Shown: positions 8,938 through 20,938, counted from the stretch's first letter. The stretch is 40,300 bases of DNA from Dietzia cinnamea NBRC 102147 (GCF_001571065.1 NZ_BCSW01000027.1:1-40300); one strand, 5' to 3'. Notes: generated by a model not told the origin, from the letters alone. A program made the numbers and translations.

Positions 8938-10236
8938 ATGAGCCTGCAGATCCTTTCCCAGTACGCCGGGGGGCCGCGAGTCCGGGCCACCGGCCGGTCC
9001 GAGATCACCACGACGGGATCCGATACGGCGTCCGAACCCACAGAGTCGTCGACGGCGGCTGAGGAGACGACGGCGGTTCCCGCGGCCGCACAGGCCGAGC
9101 CGTCCGGGGCCGGCGTGGACGAGCAGGCTTCCATCGCCCAGGACACACCGGAGGCGGGGGAGCCGGCAGCGGAGGCCGGGACCCCGGAGAAGCCGGCCCC
9201 AGCTCCCGCCGCAGCCGGCGGTGCGGGCGGTGCGGGCGGCGGAATCTCGCTCGGCCGTCGCGCCCCGCGCGCCCCGGGGGGAGGTGCGTCGACCCTGCAC
9301 GGCTCGCGCATCACGGAGCTCGGCGGCGGTTCCGCCCCGGCGTCCTCCGCGTCCGAGCCAACTCCCACCGAATCGGCGCCAGAGGCCGAGGACGCGGCGC
9401 CGGCCTCGCCGAAGCCGGCGACCGTCGCTCCCGCGTCCGGTGGCGGCCTCAAGCTCGGTGGCGGCTCCAAGGCCAAGGCCCCCGGCGGCGGTTCGGCCGC
9501 CAAGGTCGTGCTCGGGGGCGGCGCCGCGGCTGCCGCGGCGGGAGTTGCCGGCACCGCTGCGCCCGTCGCGGAGGAGAAGACCTCCGGCACCGCTTCGCCG
9601 GCCGAGAAGAAGTCCGGCGGTCTCACCCTGGGTGGCGGCTCCGGCGCGAAGGCACCGGGCGGCGGCGCGTCCGGCGGTCTCACGCTCGGCGGCGGGTCCA
9701 AGGCGAAGGCCCCCGGAGGCGGCACGTCCGGTGGCCTCACGCTCGGTGGCGGCGCGGCCGCCGCGAAGCAGACCGCGGAGCTCACCGCTGACGCGAAGGA
9801 GACCGACGCACCGTCGGCCGCCGATCGCCCGGCCGACGCCCCCGCCGCGTCGCAGCCCGCTGCTGTGCCCCCGGCGGACGAGCCGGCGGAGAAAGCCGAG
9901 AAGGCACCGGCCGAGAAGATCGAGGCCGCGCCGGTTCCCGCGGGTCCGACGCCTCCGGCCAAGACGGCCAAGTTCGTGGAGAAGTTCCTCGCCCGCCACG
10001 GCGGGTCGGCGGACGTCGTCCTCCAGCCGGTCGGTCGCCGCGGCGTCCGTATCACCCTCGTGGGTGCCGACGGCGTCCTCGGGGACACGATGGTGGACTC
10101 GCTGTCCGAGGCCGAGTCCGTCCGCGACGGCATCTCCGGCCTCAGCGGCTCGGACTGGACCCGCGAGCTCGTGTCGCGCACCGATGTCCCGGCGGGGCAC
10201 TGGAAGCGCATGGCGGGATCGGGCGCTCTGGTCTGA
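8938..10236 (+). CDS. Ala/Pro/Gly-rich repeat protein with conserved-looking C-terminal domain, function unknown
   Basis: A 432-residue protein I do not recognise. Residues 1-165 are Ala/Glu/Thr/Pro-rich and look disordered. Residues about 167-280 hold imperfect 19-residue repeats of the form SGGLTLGGGSKAKAPGGG(A/T). An acidic, Ala/Pro-rich linker follows. The last 95 residues (from AKTAKFVEKFLARHG) look globular and end ...VPAGHWKRMAGSGALV. There is no signal peptide or membrane segment. It sits where M. tuberculosis has Rv1455, but homology is untested. The ATG at 8938 fits a leaderless start; the frame is open further upstream within the qor-like gene, which is coincidental in GC-rich DNA. 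Confidence 0.75.
   Translation: MSLQILSQYAGGPRVRATGRSEITTTGSDTASEPTESSTAAEETTAVPAAAQAEPSGAGVDEQASIAQDTPEAGEPAAEAGTPEKPAPAPAAAGGAGGAGGGISLGRRAPRAPGGGASTLHGSRITELGGGSAPASSASEPTPTESAPEAEDAAPASPKPATVAPASGGGLKLGGGSKAKAPGGGSAAKVVLGGGAAAAAAGVAGTAAPVAEEKTSGTASPAEKKSGGLTLGGGSGAKAPGGGASGGLTLGGGSKAKAPGGGTSGGLTLGGGAAAAKQTAELTADAKETDAPSAADRPADAPAASQPAAVPPADEPAEKAEKAPAEKIEAAPVPAGPTPPAKTAKFVEKFLARHGGSADVVLQPVGRRGVRITLVGADGVLGDTMVDSLSEAESVRDGISGLSGSDWTRELVSRTDVPAGHWKRMAGSGALV
9436..9770 (+). repeat. 57-bp tandem coding repeats
   Basis: Units begin at 9613, 9670 and 9727, exactly 57 bases (19 codons) apart, with a more diverged copy from 9436. Each encodes SGGLTLGGGSKAKAPGGG-like sequence. The period is a multiple of three, so copy-number change would keep the reading frame. 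Confidence 0.75.
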
Positions 10237-10244
10237 CCGCCCGG

Positions 10245-10272
10245 GCGCCGGACCCGCCCAAGGGCCCGGCGC
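10245..10272 (+). terminator. GC-rich hairpin after the repeat-protein gene
   Basis: GCGCCGG (10245-10251) pairs with CCGGCGC (10266-10272). A further CCC/GGG pairing extends the stem inward past one mismatch. It begins eight bases after the stop codon at 10236. Confidence 0.5.
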
Positions 10273-10299
10273 AGGTGCGTGCCCCCGGGGCCTGGCGCC

Positions 10300-10389
10300 G
10301 GAACGCGGGAATCCGCTACTCCACCCACGGATCCGCTACCCGCACAGGGGTAGCGGATCCGGGAGAGGGGTAGCGGATTCCGGCGTTCC
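10300..10389. repeat. 90-nt nested palindrome between convergent genes, probable bidirectional terminator
   Basis: The outer arms (about 10300-10321 and 10368-10389) match at roughly 20 of 22 positions when one is reverse-complemented. The inner arms GGATCCGCTACCC (10329-10341) and GGGTAGCGGATCC (10348-10360) are perfect complements around a six-base loop. The same core, ATCCGCTAC/GTAGCGGAT, occurs in both arm pairs, so the element is two related palindromes, one inside the other. It separates the repeat-protein gene from the oppositely oriented ctaA. Confidence 0.75.
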
Positions 10390-10446
10390 AGGATGTTTCG
10401 CGGCGCTGGCGCGGGCGTCGGCGGACGCCCACACCGGGGTCGTCGG

Positions 10447-11442
10447 TCAACGCACGGCGGACGCGGGGATCCGGTCGCGGATGACCCCTGCGGCCCACAA
10501 GGCGCCGGTGCCGGCGGTGATCGCGCCGGCCAGGGTCACGTGTGCCACGACGAGGATTTCCGGGACACCGAGCTGGTACTGGGTGATGCCGATGACCGCC
10601 TGCGCGGCGATGAGCCCGATCAGGATCGCGCACCGCCGGATCGCGGGCCCCTCGGTCCGTAACGCGACGAGTCCGGCGAGCAGGCCGATGAGCAGGCAGA
10701 CGTAGCCGATCATCAGCTCGGCGTGGAAGTGCACGAGCCACTGGATGGGCAGCTGTAGGCGGTCGGCGGCCTCGATGCGGGCATCGCCGGCGTGGGGGCC
10801 GGCACCGGTGACCATGGTCCCTGTCGCGAGGACGCCGGCGAGCAGCACCGCCGACAGGGCCGTGAGCCAGGCGAGCGGCCGGGGCACCACACGCTTCGGC
10901 GGGGCGGTGTCGTCCTCTCCGATCCGGACGTACAGTACCGCCGCCACCCAGGCCAGGAGCATGGACGGCAGGAGGTGCAGCGCGACGGTCCACCACACGA
11001 GGCCGGCGAGCACGGTGATGCCTCCGATTATTGCCTGCGCGACGATGCCCAGCGGCATGGCGAGGGCGAGCATCTTCAGCTCGGTGCGTCGCCCCGCCCG
11101 GAAGACCGCCAGGATCAGGGCCGTGGCCACGGCCACCAGGACGAACGTGAGCAGTCGGTTGCCGAACTCGATCGCCTGGTGGATGGCGGGCCCGGCGCCG
11201 GGCACGGGGACGAAGCTGTCCTGGTTACAGCGTGGCCAGGTCTCGCACCCGAGTCCGGAGGCGGTCACGCGGACGGTGACGCCGGTGGTCATGATGCCGA
11301 TCTGGGCGATCACGTTGGCCAGGGCGATGCCCTTCTGGACCCGCAGGGACGGCATCGGCAGCCGGGAGAGCGGACCGCCGGATCCCTTCGACGCTGGCGC
11401 GGCCGGGGCTCCGGCGGTCGGGGCGTGCGATGTCGAGGTCAC
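10447..11442 (-). CDS. ctaA: Heme A synthase
   Basis: Converts heme O to heme A in the membrane, following CtaB. The 331-residue product has about eight hydrophobic helices. It contains the extracytoplasmic cysteine pair in GLGCETWPRCNQDSF and the EFGNRLLTF motif after the first helix, a COX15/CtaA hallmark with the essential glutamate. A GTG start at 11442 (VTSTSHAPTAG) is preferred because it is the nearest start after the upstream gene, but its ribosome-binding site is weak and a later start near MPSLRVQKG is possible. It is the last gene of the leftward mptB-ABC-ctaA group, the same order as Rv1459c-Rv1456c. Confidence 0.92.
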   Translation of the reverse strand: MTSTSHAPTAGAPAAPASKGSGGPLSRLPMPSLRVQKGIALANVIAQIGIMTTGVTVRVTASGLGCETWPRCNQDSFVPVPGAGPAIHQAIEFGNRLLTFVLVAVATALILAVFRAGRRTELKMLALAMPLGIVAQAIIGGITVLAGLVWWTVALHLLPSMLLAWVAAVLYVRIGEDDTAPPKRVVPRPLAWLTALSAVLLAGVLATGTMVTGAGPHAGDARIEAADRLQLPIQWLVHFHAELMIGYVCLLIGLLAGLVALRTEGPAIRRCAILIGLIAAQAVIGITQYQLGVPEILVVAHVTLAGAITAGTGALWAAGVIRDRIPASAVR

Positions 11443-11480
11443 GGCCCCGATTCTAGGCCGCGCGCCGCCGGTCTCTGCTA

Positions 11481-12272
11481 TCAGGTGAACGAGAAGTGAC
11501 GCACGGCAAACCCGCCGCAGACGGCGGTCCACAGTGCCAGGGACAGCGCGGCCAGTGCGGGTACCCCGCCGCCGGTCGCGGTGACCAGTGCGGTGGTCAA
11601 CGCGTAGGAGGGTACGACGACGAGGAGGTCGTGGGCCACGGTGGGGAGATCAACCACCCCGATCGCGAGTCCGGCCCCACCGATGAGGACGAACCAGATG
11701 AGGTTGGCCAGCGCGAGGACGATCTCCGCGCGCAGGGTGCCCCCGAGGAGCAGCCCCATCGAGGAGAACGCGACCGAGCCGAGGGCGACCGCCACGCCAC
11801 CGAGTGCGAGTCCGGCGGGGTCGGGACGCCATCCGAGTACGGCCGCGATGGCTCCGAGGATTACGGCCTGCCCGGCCACCAGCGCCAGGGTCGCGAGCAT
11901 CTTGCCCGCGATGATGACGGCCGGCGGCAGCGGGGTCCCACCCAGGCGTTTGAGTGCGCCGTAGCGCCGATCGAAGCCGACGGCGATCGCCTGCCCGGTG
12001 AACGCGGTCCCCATGACGGAGATGGTCAACACCGCGGTGATCGCGTAGTCGATCCGCGGCTCGGGCACGGCGCCGAACTCGACGGCGGTGAGGGCGAACA
12101 GGATCGCGACCGGGATGACGAGCGCGACCAACAGTTGCTCGCCGTTGCGCAGGAACAGTGCCAGTTCCATGCGGGTCTGCGCCGCGGTCATCCGGGCGAC
12201 GGACGCCGGGGCGGACGGCCGGGCGAACGTGCCGGGGGCGAAGCGGTTTCCGCTTTCGGGGGCGTGGGTCAT
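11481..12272 (-). CDS. ABC-2 type exporter, permease subunit
   Basis: A 263-residue integral membrane protein with a cytoplasmic N-terminus and about six hydrophobic helices, typical of ABC-2 permeases. The ATG at 12272 overlaps the stop of the ATPase gene (ATGA), so the two are translationally coupled and almost certainly form one transporter. In M. tuberculosis the equivalents (Rv1457c/Rv1458c) are annotated as a putative antibiotic/drug exporter. Their lasting association with ctaA would also fit a role linked to heme or envelope assembly, but the substrate is unknown. Confidence 0.85.
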   Translation of the reverse strand: MTHAPESGNRFAPGTFARPSAPASVARMTAAQTRMELALFLRNGEQLLVALVIPVAILFALTAVEFGAVPEPRIDYAITAVLTISVMGTAFTGQAIAVGFDRRYGALKRLGGTPLPPAVIIAGKMLATLALVAGQAVILGAIAAVLGWRPDPAGLALGGVAVALGSVAFSSMGLLLGGTLRAEIVLALANLIWFVLIGGAGLAIGVVDLPTVAHDLLVVVPSYALTTALVTATGGGVPALAALSLALWTAVCGGFAVRHFSFT

Positions 12273-13204
12273 CGCAGTTCCCGTCCGGTCAGGTCGAGGA
12301 AGACCTCCTCGAGGCTCCTGGTGCGGGTGGCCAGGGAGGTGAGCTGCACGCCGGACCGCTCGAGCGCGGCGCACATCGCTGTCATGAGGGCGGGGGAGAC
12401 GGGCCCGTGGACCTCGAGCACGCCGGCGGCGGTCCCCGCGGCGACGGTGTGCTCGTCGCCGAGGACGTCCGCGAGCAGGGACGGGGACACCTCGCCGTCG
12501 ACGACGAGGGTGACCCCCTCGGCCGCCCCGGCGCGTTCGAGCTCCGCCGGACTGCCGGAGGCGACGCGCCGCCCGTGGTCGACGATCACCACCTCGTCGG
12601 CGAGCGACGCGGCCTCGTCCATGAGGTGGGTGGTGAGCAAGACGGCCGCGCCGTCACGACGCAGCGCGCGAACGAGGTCCCACACCGCCCGTCGTGACTG
12701 GGCGTCGAGGCCGGCGGTGGGTTCGTCGAGGAACACCAGCTCCGGCCGTCCGATCACCGCGATCGCGAGGGACAGTCGCTGCTGCTGCCCGCCGGAGAGA
12801 CGGCGGTAGGGGGTCCTCACGTGGTCACTGAGGCCGAGCTCGCCCAGGAGCCAGTCCGGGTCGAGGGGGTCGGCGTAGTAGGAGGCCACAAGGCGGAGCA
12901 TCTCGCCGACACGCGCGGCCGGGTAGGCGCCGCCGCCCTGCAGCATCATCCCGATGCGGCTGCGCACCCGCTGGCGGTCGGTCACCGGGTCCAGTCCCAG
13001 GACGCGGACCGTTCCGGCGTCGGGGCGCACGAACCCCTCGCAGATCTCCACGGTGGTGGTCTTACCGGCGCCGTTCGGCCCGAGCAGCGCCATCACCCGA
13101 CCACGGTCGAGCCGCAGGTCCAGACCCGCGACGGCGGTGGTCGCGCCGAACCTCTTGACGAGTCCCTCGACGTGCAGTGCGGGGGAGTCCGTCGATGAGG
13201 TCAC
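12269..13204 (-). CDS. ABC-2 type exporter, ATP-binding subunit
   Basis: A 311-residue ABC ATPase of the drug-exporter (DrrA-like) class. Walker A is GPNGAGKTT, the Q-loop is near MMLQGGGAYP, the signature is LSGGQQQRLSLA, Walker B is LVFLDEPTAGLD, and the switch histidine follows in LLTTHLMDEA. A C-terminal extension past the nucleotide-binding domain is usual for this class. The GTG start at 13204 lies 25 bases after the mptB stop; the ribosome-binding site is weak, so expression probably depends on the upstream message. It pairs with the overlapping permease gene. Confidence 0.9.
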   Translation of the reverse strand: MTSSTDSPALHVEGLVKRFGATTAVAGLDLRLDRGRVMALLGPNGAGKTTTVEICEGFVRPDAGTVRVLGLDPVTDRQRVRSRIGMMLQGGGAYPAARVGEMLRLVASYYADPLDPDWLLGELGLSDHVRTPYRRLSGGQQQRLSLAIAVIGRPELVFLDEPTAGLDAQSRRAVWDLVRALRRDGAAVLLTTHLMDEAASLADEVVIVDHGRRVASGSPAELERAGAAEGVTLVVDGEVSPSLLADVLGDEHTVAAGTAAGVLEVHGPVSPALMTAMCAALERSGVQLTSLATRTRSLEEVFLDLTGRELR

Positions 13205-13229
13205 GGATGCCGATTGTAGGCCCGTCCGG

Positions 13230-14816
13230 CTAGCGGTACCGCAACAGCCCCGGCCACCGGAAGAGGGCGATCAGCAGGGTCGCGACGATCACCACCGTCG
13301 CCGCCCACGCCTGGACGGTGACGAACGGCGGCAGGCCCGCACCGGGGGGCAGGGTGAAGCACGCGAGCACCGCGCTGACCGCGACCACGGGTACGCGGAA
13401 CTCCCAGCGGGACGCCCACGCCGCGAGCGGGACGAGCGCCCACAGGATGTACCACGGGTGCACGACGGGGAAGCACAGCACGATCGCGGCCATGGAGACC
13501 CCGAGCCCGCCGACCGGGTCGATGCGGCCCGACTGCACCGCGAAGAGCATGCGCACGGTGAAGGCGCCGGCGACGACCAGGGCCGCGGTCTGGACCATCA
13601 CGAGGATCTGGGCGGTGTGGTCGCCGAGCCCGAGGTACTGACCGATCCCGCCGACCAGCACGCCGAGCGCGGTCGGCGGGGACAACCAGCTCCGCAGTGA
13701 CGTGGCGGCCCCGAGTTTGGTGACCCAGCCGAAGCCCGACGACGTGACGGCCATCGCGACGGCGGTCGTGAGCCCGGAGATCAGCAGCATCACGGCGGCC
13801 GCGCGGACCGTCGCCCGCCAGTCCCCGCCCCAGCGGCGGGCCAACGCCATTCCGACGAACCCCAGCGCGACGATGGTCGGCAGCTTGACCAGCGCCGACC
13901 CGGTGATCAGCACGGTGCCCAGGACGAAGAGCGGGATCGACCGACTCGGGGGGGCGACGGATTCCACGGCCCGGAGGGACAGGACCAGGCCGACCGCCAG
14001 GAGTCCCATCATGAGGGACTCGGAGTGGATCCCCGAGACCAGGTGGAACAGCACCAGGGGATTGGCGACCGCCAGCCACAGCGCGGCCACGTCCGAGACG
14101 CCGCAGTATTCCGCCAGGCGCGGCACCGCCCAGCCGAGCATGAGGATCCCGATCACGGCGACGACGCGGTGCAGGACGGTGCCCGCCACCACGTCGTCCC
14201 CGGTGAGCGAGTGGATGGCCTTCTGGACGCCGAGGTAGAGCGGCCCGTACTGGTTGGGCGTGTCGCGCCAGATGTCGGGGACGTTGATCGTGAGCGCGTG
14301 TCCGGCCCCGAGCGCTGAGACCGGTCCGCGCTCGTAGGGGTCGTCCAGTGCGTTGCCGATGGCGCCCTGGGCGAGGTAGCTGTACACGTCCTTGCTGAAC
14401 ATCGGGGGAGCGAGCGCCAGCGGGAGCGCCCACGAGGCGATCACCCTGTCGAGCGTCGCCCGGTCGATCCGCCCGCTCATCCGGCCCCGGCGATCGCGCC
14501 CCAGCACGTACGGGGCGAGGAGCAGCCAGCAGAGCGTCACCACGACCATCCCGGCCATGACCACCGTCATCGACGACTGCTGGAGGCGGAGCCAGAGCCC
14601 GAACAGGCGCTCACCGGCGATCGGGTTCTGCAGCACCGGCAGCGCGCCCGCGCCGAGCGCGCCGACCGCCATCGCGACGGACGCCGTGGTGCCGATACGC
14701 CGGATGCGCCACAGTCGTGCCATCTCCGCGGACGGCGGGGAGCCCGTGAAGCGCTCCTGCGTGTGCAGCCGGGAGGTGACCGAGCCGGCACCACGCACCG
14801 GGACGTCGCGTCGCAT
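13230..14816 (-). CDS. mptB: Alpha-(1->6)-mannopyranosyltransferase of the MptB family
   Basis: A polyprenol-phosphomannose-dependent mannosyltransferase of the GT-C fold that extends the alpha-1,6-mannan core of lipomannan/lipoarabinomannan. The 528-residue product has about a dozen hydrophobic helices. The first extracytoplasmic loop carries MFSKDVYSYLAQG, where the acidic residue is expected to be catalytic, followed by NVPDIWRDTPNQYGPLYL. The ATG at 14816 has GGAGGGA about seven bases upstream. Its presence next to the suf operon matches Rv1459c and supports assignment of the genome to the mycolata. Confidence 0.88.
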   Translation of the reverse strand: MRRDVPVRGAGSVTSRLHTQERFTGSPPSAEMARLWRIRRIGTTASVAMAVGALGAGALPVLQNPIAGERLFGLWLRLQQSSMTVVMAGMVVVTLCWLLLAPYVLGRDRRGRMSGRIDRATLDRVIASWALPLALAPPMFSKDVYSYLAQGAIGNALDDPYERGPVSALGAGHALTINVPDIWRDTPNQYGPLYLGVQKAIHSLTGDDVVAGTVLHRVVAVIGILMLGWAVPRLAEYCGVSDVAALWLAVANPLVLFHLVSGIHSESLMMGLLAVGLVLSLRAVESVAPPSRSIPLFVLGTVLITGSALVKLPTIVALGFVGMALARRWGGDWRATVRAAAVMLLISGLTTAVAMAVTSSGFGWVTKLGAATSLRSWLSPPTALGVLVGGIGQYLGLGDHTAQILVMVQTAALVVAGAFTVRMLFAVQSGRIDPVGGLGVSMAAIVLCFPVVHPWYILWALVPLAAWASRWEFRVPVVAVSAVLACFTLPPGAGLPPFVTVQAWAATVVIVATLLIALFRWPGLLRYR

Positions 14817-14883
14817 GGTCTCGTCCCTCCTCCACCTCCGCCGTCAGCATGTCCGGCCCCCGCGGGGCGCGCCCGGGGGTGGG

Positions 14884-14920
14884 GGAATATTTCCGAAACG
14901 AAAGTGTTGCGTAATATCAG
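14884..14920 (+). promoter_or_regulatory. Candidate sufR/suf operon promoter and operator
   Basis: An AT-rich island in GC-rich DNA upstream of sufR. TAATAT at 14912-14917 is a good -10 box; a -35 is not clear. GGAATATTTCC (14884-14894) is an 11-base palindrome. On the minus strand ACACT (14903-14907) resembles one half-site of the mycobacterial SufR operator, but the second half is not convincing. Autoregulation by SufR is expected from other Mycobacteriales. Confidence 0.5.
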
Positions 14921-14970
14921 GAGGTGCGCCCCGCCCGGGCGCACAGAGCATATCCGGAAGGGAGTGGCGT

Positions 14971-15708
14971 ATGAGCGTGCAGCACGCGGTAGACAGCAGT
15001 ACGCGCCCCGACACCCGCTCGACGATCCGGGAACTCCTACTGGAACGCGGAGCGCTGACCGCGGCCGAGATCGGACAGGAACTGGGGCTCACCGCCGCCG
15101 GTGTCCGACGCCACCTGGACCACCTGGTCGAGGCCGGCGAGGTCGAGGCCACCCGCACGCGGCCGGCGGGCACCCGCGGACGCCCGGCCCGGGCGTTCCA
15201 GGTCACGGCCACCGGTCGGAGCACCGCCCGCCACGGGTACGATCACCTGGCGGTCGAGGCGCTGACGGCCCTGCGGCGCATCGGCGGATCGGCCGCGGTC
15301 ACGGAGTTCGCCCGTGAGCGGGTGCGCTCGGTGATCGGACACGTCCGGCCGGCCGAGGGTCCCCATGACGTCGAGCGCGCGGCGACCGACATCGCCGTGG
15401 CCCTGTCCGAGGCGGGGTACGCGTCGTCCGTAGAGGACGCCGGCAGGGGGTTGCAGATCTGCCAGCACCACTGCCCGGTGTGGAACGTCGCCTCCCGGTT
15501 CCCCGAACTCTGCGAGGCCGAGCAGGAGGTGGTGTCCGAAATCGTGGGCACCCACGTCCAGCGACTCGCGACCATCGCGGGCGGCAACTGCGCCTGCACC
15601 ACGAACATCCCGACCGGGACCGTGACCGCGGAGGATCTCGCGGCCACGATCCCCGCACCGGCCGGCGCATCCGCGTCGGCACCGACCGCCGAAAGGACAG
15701 TGCGATGA
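14971..15708 (+). CDS. sufR: Iron-sulfur-cluster-sensing repressor SufR
   Basis: DeoR/MarR-like winged-helix regulator that represses the suf operon when it carries an Fe-S cluster. The 245-residue product has an N-terminal helix-turn-helix ([23 protein letters not shown], about residues 30-53) and a wing rich in Arg/Gly. The C-terminal half has cysteines at 164, 168, 181, 207 and 209 (CQHHC...LCEAE...NCACTTN), the expected cluster ligands. The ATG at 14971 has AGGGAG upstream. Its stop overlaps the sufB start (ATGA). It heads the operon, as in Rv1460. Confidence 0.94.
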   Translation: MSVQHAVDSSTRPDTRSTIRELLLERGALTAAEIGQELGLTAAGVRRHLDHLVEAGEVEATRTRPAGTRGRPARAFQVTATGRSTARHGYDHLAVEALTALRRIGGSAAVTEFARERVRSVIGHVRPAEGPHDVERAATDIAVALSEAGYASSVEDAGRGLQICQHHCPVWNVASRFPELCEAEQEVVSEIVGTHVQRLATIAGGNCACTTNIPTGTVTAEDLAATIPAPAGASASAPTAERTVR

Positions 15709-17156
15709 CCATCACCCCCGATCAGGTGACGGCCGACGTCACCGAGCCGACCACCGATGAGGAGCGGATCGCCTCCATCGGCCAGTACAACTACGGCTGG
15801 CACGACTCGGACGATGCCGGTGCCGCCGCGCAGCGAGGCCTGTCCGAGGCGGTCGTGCGCGACATCTCCGCCAAGAAGAACGAGTCCGAGTGGATGCTCG
15901 ACAAGCGTCTCAAGGCTCTGAAGATCTTCGACAAGAAGCCGATGCCCAAGTGGGGATCGGACCTGTCCGGGATCGACTTCGACAACATCAAGTACTTCGT
16001 CCGCTCCACGGAGAAGCAGGCCACCAGCTGGGAGGACCTGCCAGAGGACATCAAGAACACCTACGACAAGCTCGGCATCCCCGAGGCCGAGAAGCAGCGG
16101 CTCGTGGCCGGCGTGGCCGCGCAGTACGAGTCCGAGGTGGTCTACCACCAGATCCGGGAGGACTTGGAGAGCCAGGGTGTCATCTTCATGGACACCGACA
16201 CCGCGCTCAAGGAGCACCCGGAGTTCTTCGAGGAGTACTTCGGCTCGGTCATCCCCTCCGGGGACAACAAGTTCTCCGCCCTCAACACGGCGGTGTGGTC
16301 CGGCGGCTCGTTCATCTATGTCCCCAAGGGCGTGCACGTGGACATCCCGCTCCAGGCCTACTTCCGCATCAACACGGAGAACATGGGGCAGTTCGAGCGG
16401 ACGCTCATCATCGTCGACGAGGACGCCTACGTCCACTACGTCGAGGGCTGCACGGCGCCGATCTACAAGTCGGACTCCCTGCACTCCGCGGTGGTCGAGA
16501 TCATCGTCAAGAAGGGCGGCCGCTGCCGCTACACGACCATCCAGAACTGGTCGAACAACGTCTACAACCTCGTCACCAAGCGGGCCCGCGCCGAAGAGGG
16601 CGCGACCATGGAGTGGATCGACGGCAACATCGGTTCCAAGGTGACCATGAAGTACCCGGCCGTGTGGCTGACCGGTGAGCACGCCAAGGGCGAGGTGCTG
16701 TCGGTCGCGTTCGCCGGCGAGGGCCAGCACCAGGACACCGGCTCCAAGATGCTCCACCTGGCGCCCAACACCTCGTCGAACATCGTCTCCAAGTCGGTGG
16801 CGCGTGGCGGCGGACGCTCGGCGTACCGCGGGCTGATCCAGATCAACCCCGGCGCCAAGGGCTCCAAGTCCAACGTCGAGTGCGACGCCCTGCTCGTGGA
16901 CAACATCAGCCGGTCCGACACCTACCCCTACATCGACATCCGCGAGGACGACGTCACGCTGGGGCACGAGGCCACGGTCTCCAAGGTGAGCCAGGACCAG
17001 CTGTTCTACCTCATGAGCCGCGGCCTGGCCGAGGAAGAGGCGATGGCCATGATCGTGCGCGGCTTCGTCGAGCCGATCGCCAAGGAGCTCCCCATGGAAT
17101 ACGCGCTCGAGCTCAACCGCCTGATCGAACTGCAGATGGAAGGATCGGTGGGCTGA
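15705..17156 (+). CDS. sufB: Fe-S cluster assembly scaffold SufB
   Basis: Core of the SufBCD scaffold that builds Fe-S clusters in the cytosol. The 483-residue product begins [14 protein letters not shown] and contains segments typical of Suf[31 protein letters not shown], and [26 protein letters not shown]. The C-terminal part is the beta-helix core. The coding sequence is uninterrupted, whereas M. tuberculosis sufB carries an intein. It starts within the sufR stop codon (ATGA overlap) and ends four bases before sufD. Confidence 0.97.
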   Translation: MTITPDQVTADVTEPTTDEERIASIGQYNYGWHDSDDAGAAAQRGLSEAVVRDISAKKNESEWMLDKRLKALKIFDKKPMPKWGSDLSGIDFDNIKYFVRSTEKQATSWEDLPEDIKNTYDKLGIPEAEKQRLVAGVAAQYESEVVYHQIREDLESQGVIFMDTDTALKEHPEFFEEYFGSVIPSGDNKFSALNTAVWSGGSFIYVPKGVHVDIPLQAYFRINTENMGQFERTLIIVDEDAYVHYVEGCTAPIYKSDSLHSAVVEIIVKKGGRCRYTTIQNWSNNVYNLVTKRARAEEGATMEWIDGNIGSKVTMKYPAVWLTGEHAKGEVLSVAFAGEGQHQDTGSKMLHLAPNTSSNIVSKSVARGGGRSAYRGLIQINPGAKGSKSNVECDALLVDNISRSDTYPYIDIREDDVTLGHEATVSKVSQDQLFYLMSRGLAEEEAMAMIVRGFVEPIAKELPMEYALELNRLIELQMEGSVG

Positions 17157-17160
17157 CCCC

Positions 17161-18369
17161 ATGACCGACACGACCACCCCCGAAACCGGGTCCGCCCCGG
17201 CCCCCCTCACGGATCGCTACGGCGTCCCCGTCGACGCGACGAAGGGTGACCAGTTCACCTCGTACGACGTCGGCGCGTTCGAGGTCCCCAGCCACAAGGA
17301 CGAGATCTGGCGGTTCACCCCGCTGCGTCGCCTGCGCGGTCTCCACGACGGCTCCAACGTCACCGCGACCGGTCGACTGACAGCGTCCGTCGGAGAGCGC
17401 GAGGGCCTCACCGTCGAGACCGTCGCGATGGACGACAAGCGCGTCGGCGAGGCCGGGGCCCCCCGCGACCGCGTGGCCGCGCAGGCGTTCAGCTCGGCCA
17501 CCGAGGCCTCGGTCATCACCGTCGCCAAGGAGGTCGTGCTCGACGAGCCCGTGTACGTCACCGTCGACGGGCCGGGCGAGGGCGAGTTGGCCTACGGTCA
17601 CACCCAGGTCCGCCTCGAGCCGTTCGCCAACGCGACCTTCGTCGTGGACCAGCGGGGCGGCGGCACCATCGCCGAGAACGTCGAGTTCATCGTGGGCGAC
17701 TCCGCCCACCTCGAGGTCGTCCTCATCCAGGACTGGGACGACGACGCCCTGCACCTGGCCGGACACCACCTGCAGGTCGGTCGCGACGCGACGCTGACGT
17801 ACACCACGGTGACGTTCGGCGGCGAGGTCGTGCGTGTCTCCCCGTTCGCGCGGTTCACCGCGCCCGGCGGCACGGTCACGCTCAACGGCCTGTACTACGC
17901 CGACGACGGGCAGCACCTCGAGCACCGCCTGCTGGTCGACCACTCCGTGCCCAACTGCACCTCGCGCATCCTGTACAAGGGCGCGCTGCAGGGGGACGCT
18001 TCGTCAAACCTCCCGGACGCGCACACCGTCTGGATCGGCGACGTCCTCATCCGGGCTGCGGCACTGGGCACCGACACGTACGAGATGAACCGCAACCTCG
18101 TGCTCACCGACGGGGCCCGCGCCGACTCGGTGCCGAACCTCGAGATCGAGACCGGCGAGATCGCCGGTGCCGGCCACGCCAGCGCCGTCGGCCGGTTCGA
18201 CGAGGAGCACCTGTTCTACCTCATGTCGCGGGGCATCCCCGAGGACGTCGCCCGACGCCTCGTCGTCCGCGGGTTCTTCGGCGAGGTGATCAACCGCATC
18301 GGCGTGCCCGAGGTGCGCGAGCGGGTCACCGAGGCCGTCGAGCTGGAGCTGCAGTCCTCCGGCATCTGA
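17161..18369 (+). CDS. sufD: Fe-S cluster assembly protein SufD
   Basis: Paralogue of SufB that completes the SufBC2D scaffold and is needed for iron acquisition. The 402-residue product has the shared C-terminal signature [36 protein letters not shown], parallel to the SufB ending. The N-terminal region, including [12 protein letters not shown], is characteristic of SufD. It starts at ATG 17161, four bases after sufB, and is followed by a 61-base gap before sufC. Confidence 0.95.
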   Translation: MTDTTTPETGSAPAPLTDRYGVPVDATKGDQFTSYDVGAFEVPSHKDEIWRFTPLRRLRGLHDGSNVTATGRLTASVGEREGLTVETVAMDDKRVGEAGAPRDRVAAQAFSSATEASVITVAKEVVLDEPVYVTVDGPGEGELAYGHTQVRLEPFANATFVVDQRGGGTIAENVEFIVGDSAHLEVVLIQDWDDDALHLAGHHLQVGRDATLTYTTVTFGGEVVRVSPFARFTAPGGTVTLNGLYYADDGQHLEHRLLVDHSVPNCTSRILYKGALQGDASSNLPDAHTVWIGDVLIRAAALGTDTYEMNRNLVLTDGARADSVPNLEIETGEIAGAGHASAVGRFDEEHLFYLMSRGIPEDVARRLVVRGFFGEVINRIGVPEVRERVTEAVELELQSSGI

Positions 18370-18430
18370 CCGAGCCCGCAGGCCCCCGATCATCCCCCGA
18401 AGACTTCTCACACAGATTGCGAGCACATCA

Positions 18431-20932
<2,502 letters not shown>

Positions 20933-20938
20933 TGTGAC

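Noticed and set aside
8871-10328. Long open frames on the minus strand opposite the repeat-protein gene (485 and 423 residues)
   Set aside because: They arise from GC-rich third positions; translations are Pro/Ala/Arg low-complexity. The plus frame has a plausible leaderless promoter and a globular C-terminus.
15243-17210. 655-residue open frame opposite sufB
   Set aside because: Antisense shadow of sufR/sufB; composition (Val/Asp/Leu/Gly/His) is typical of reverse reading of GC-rich genes.
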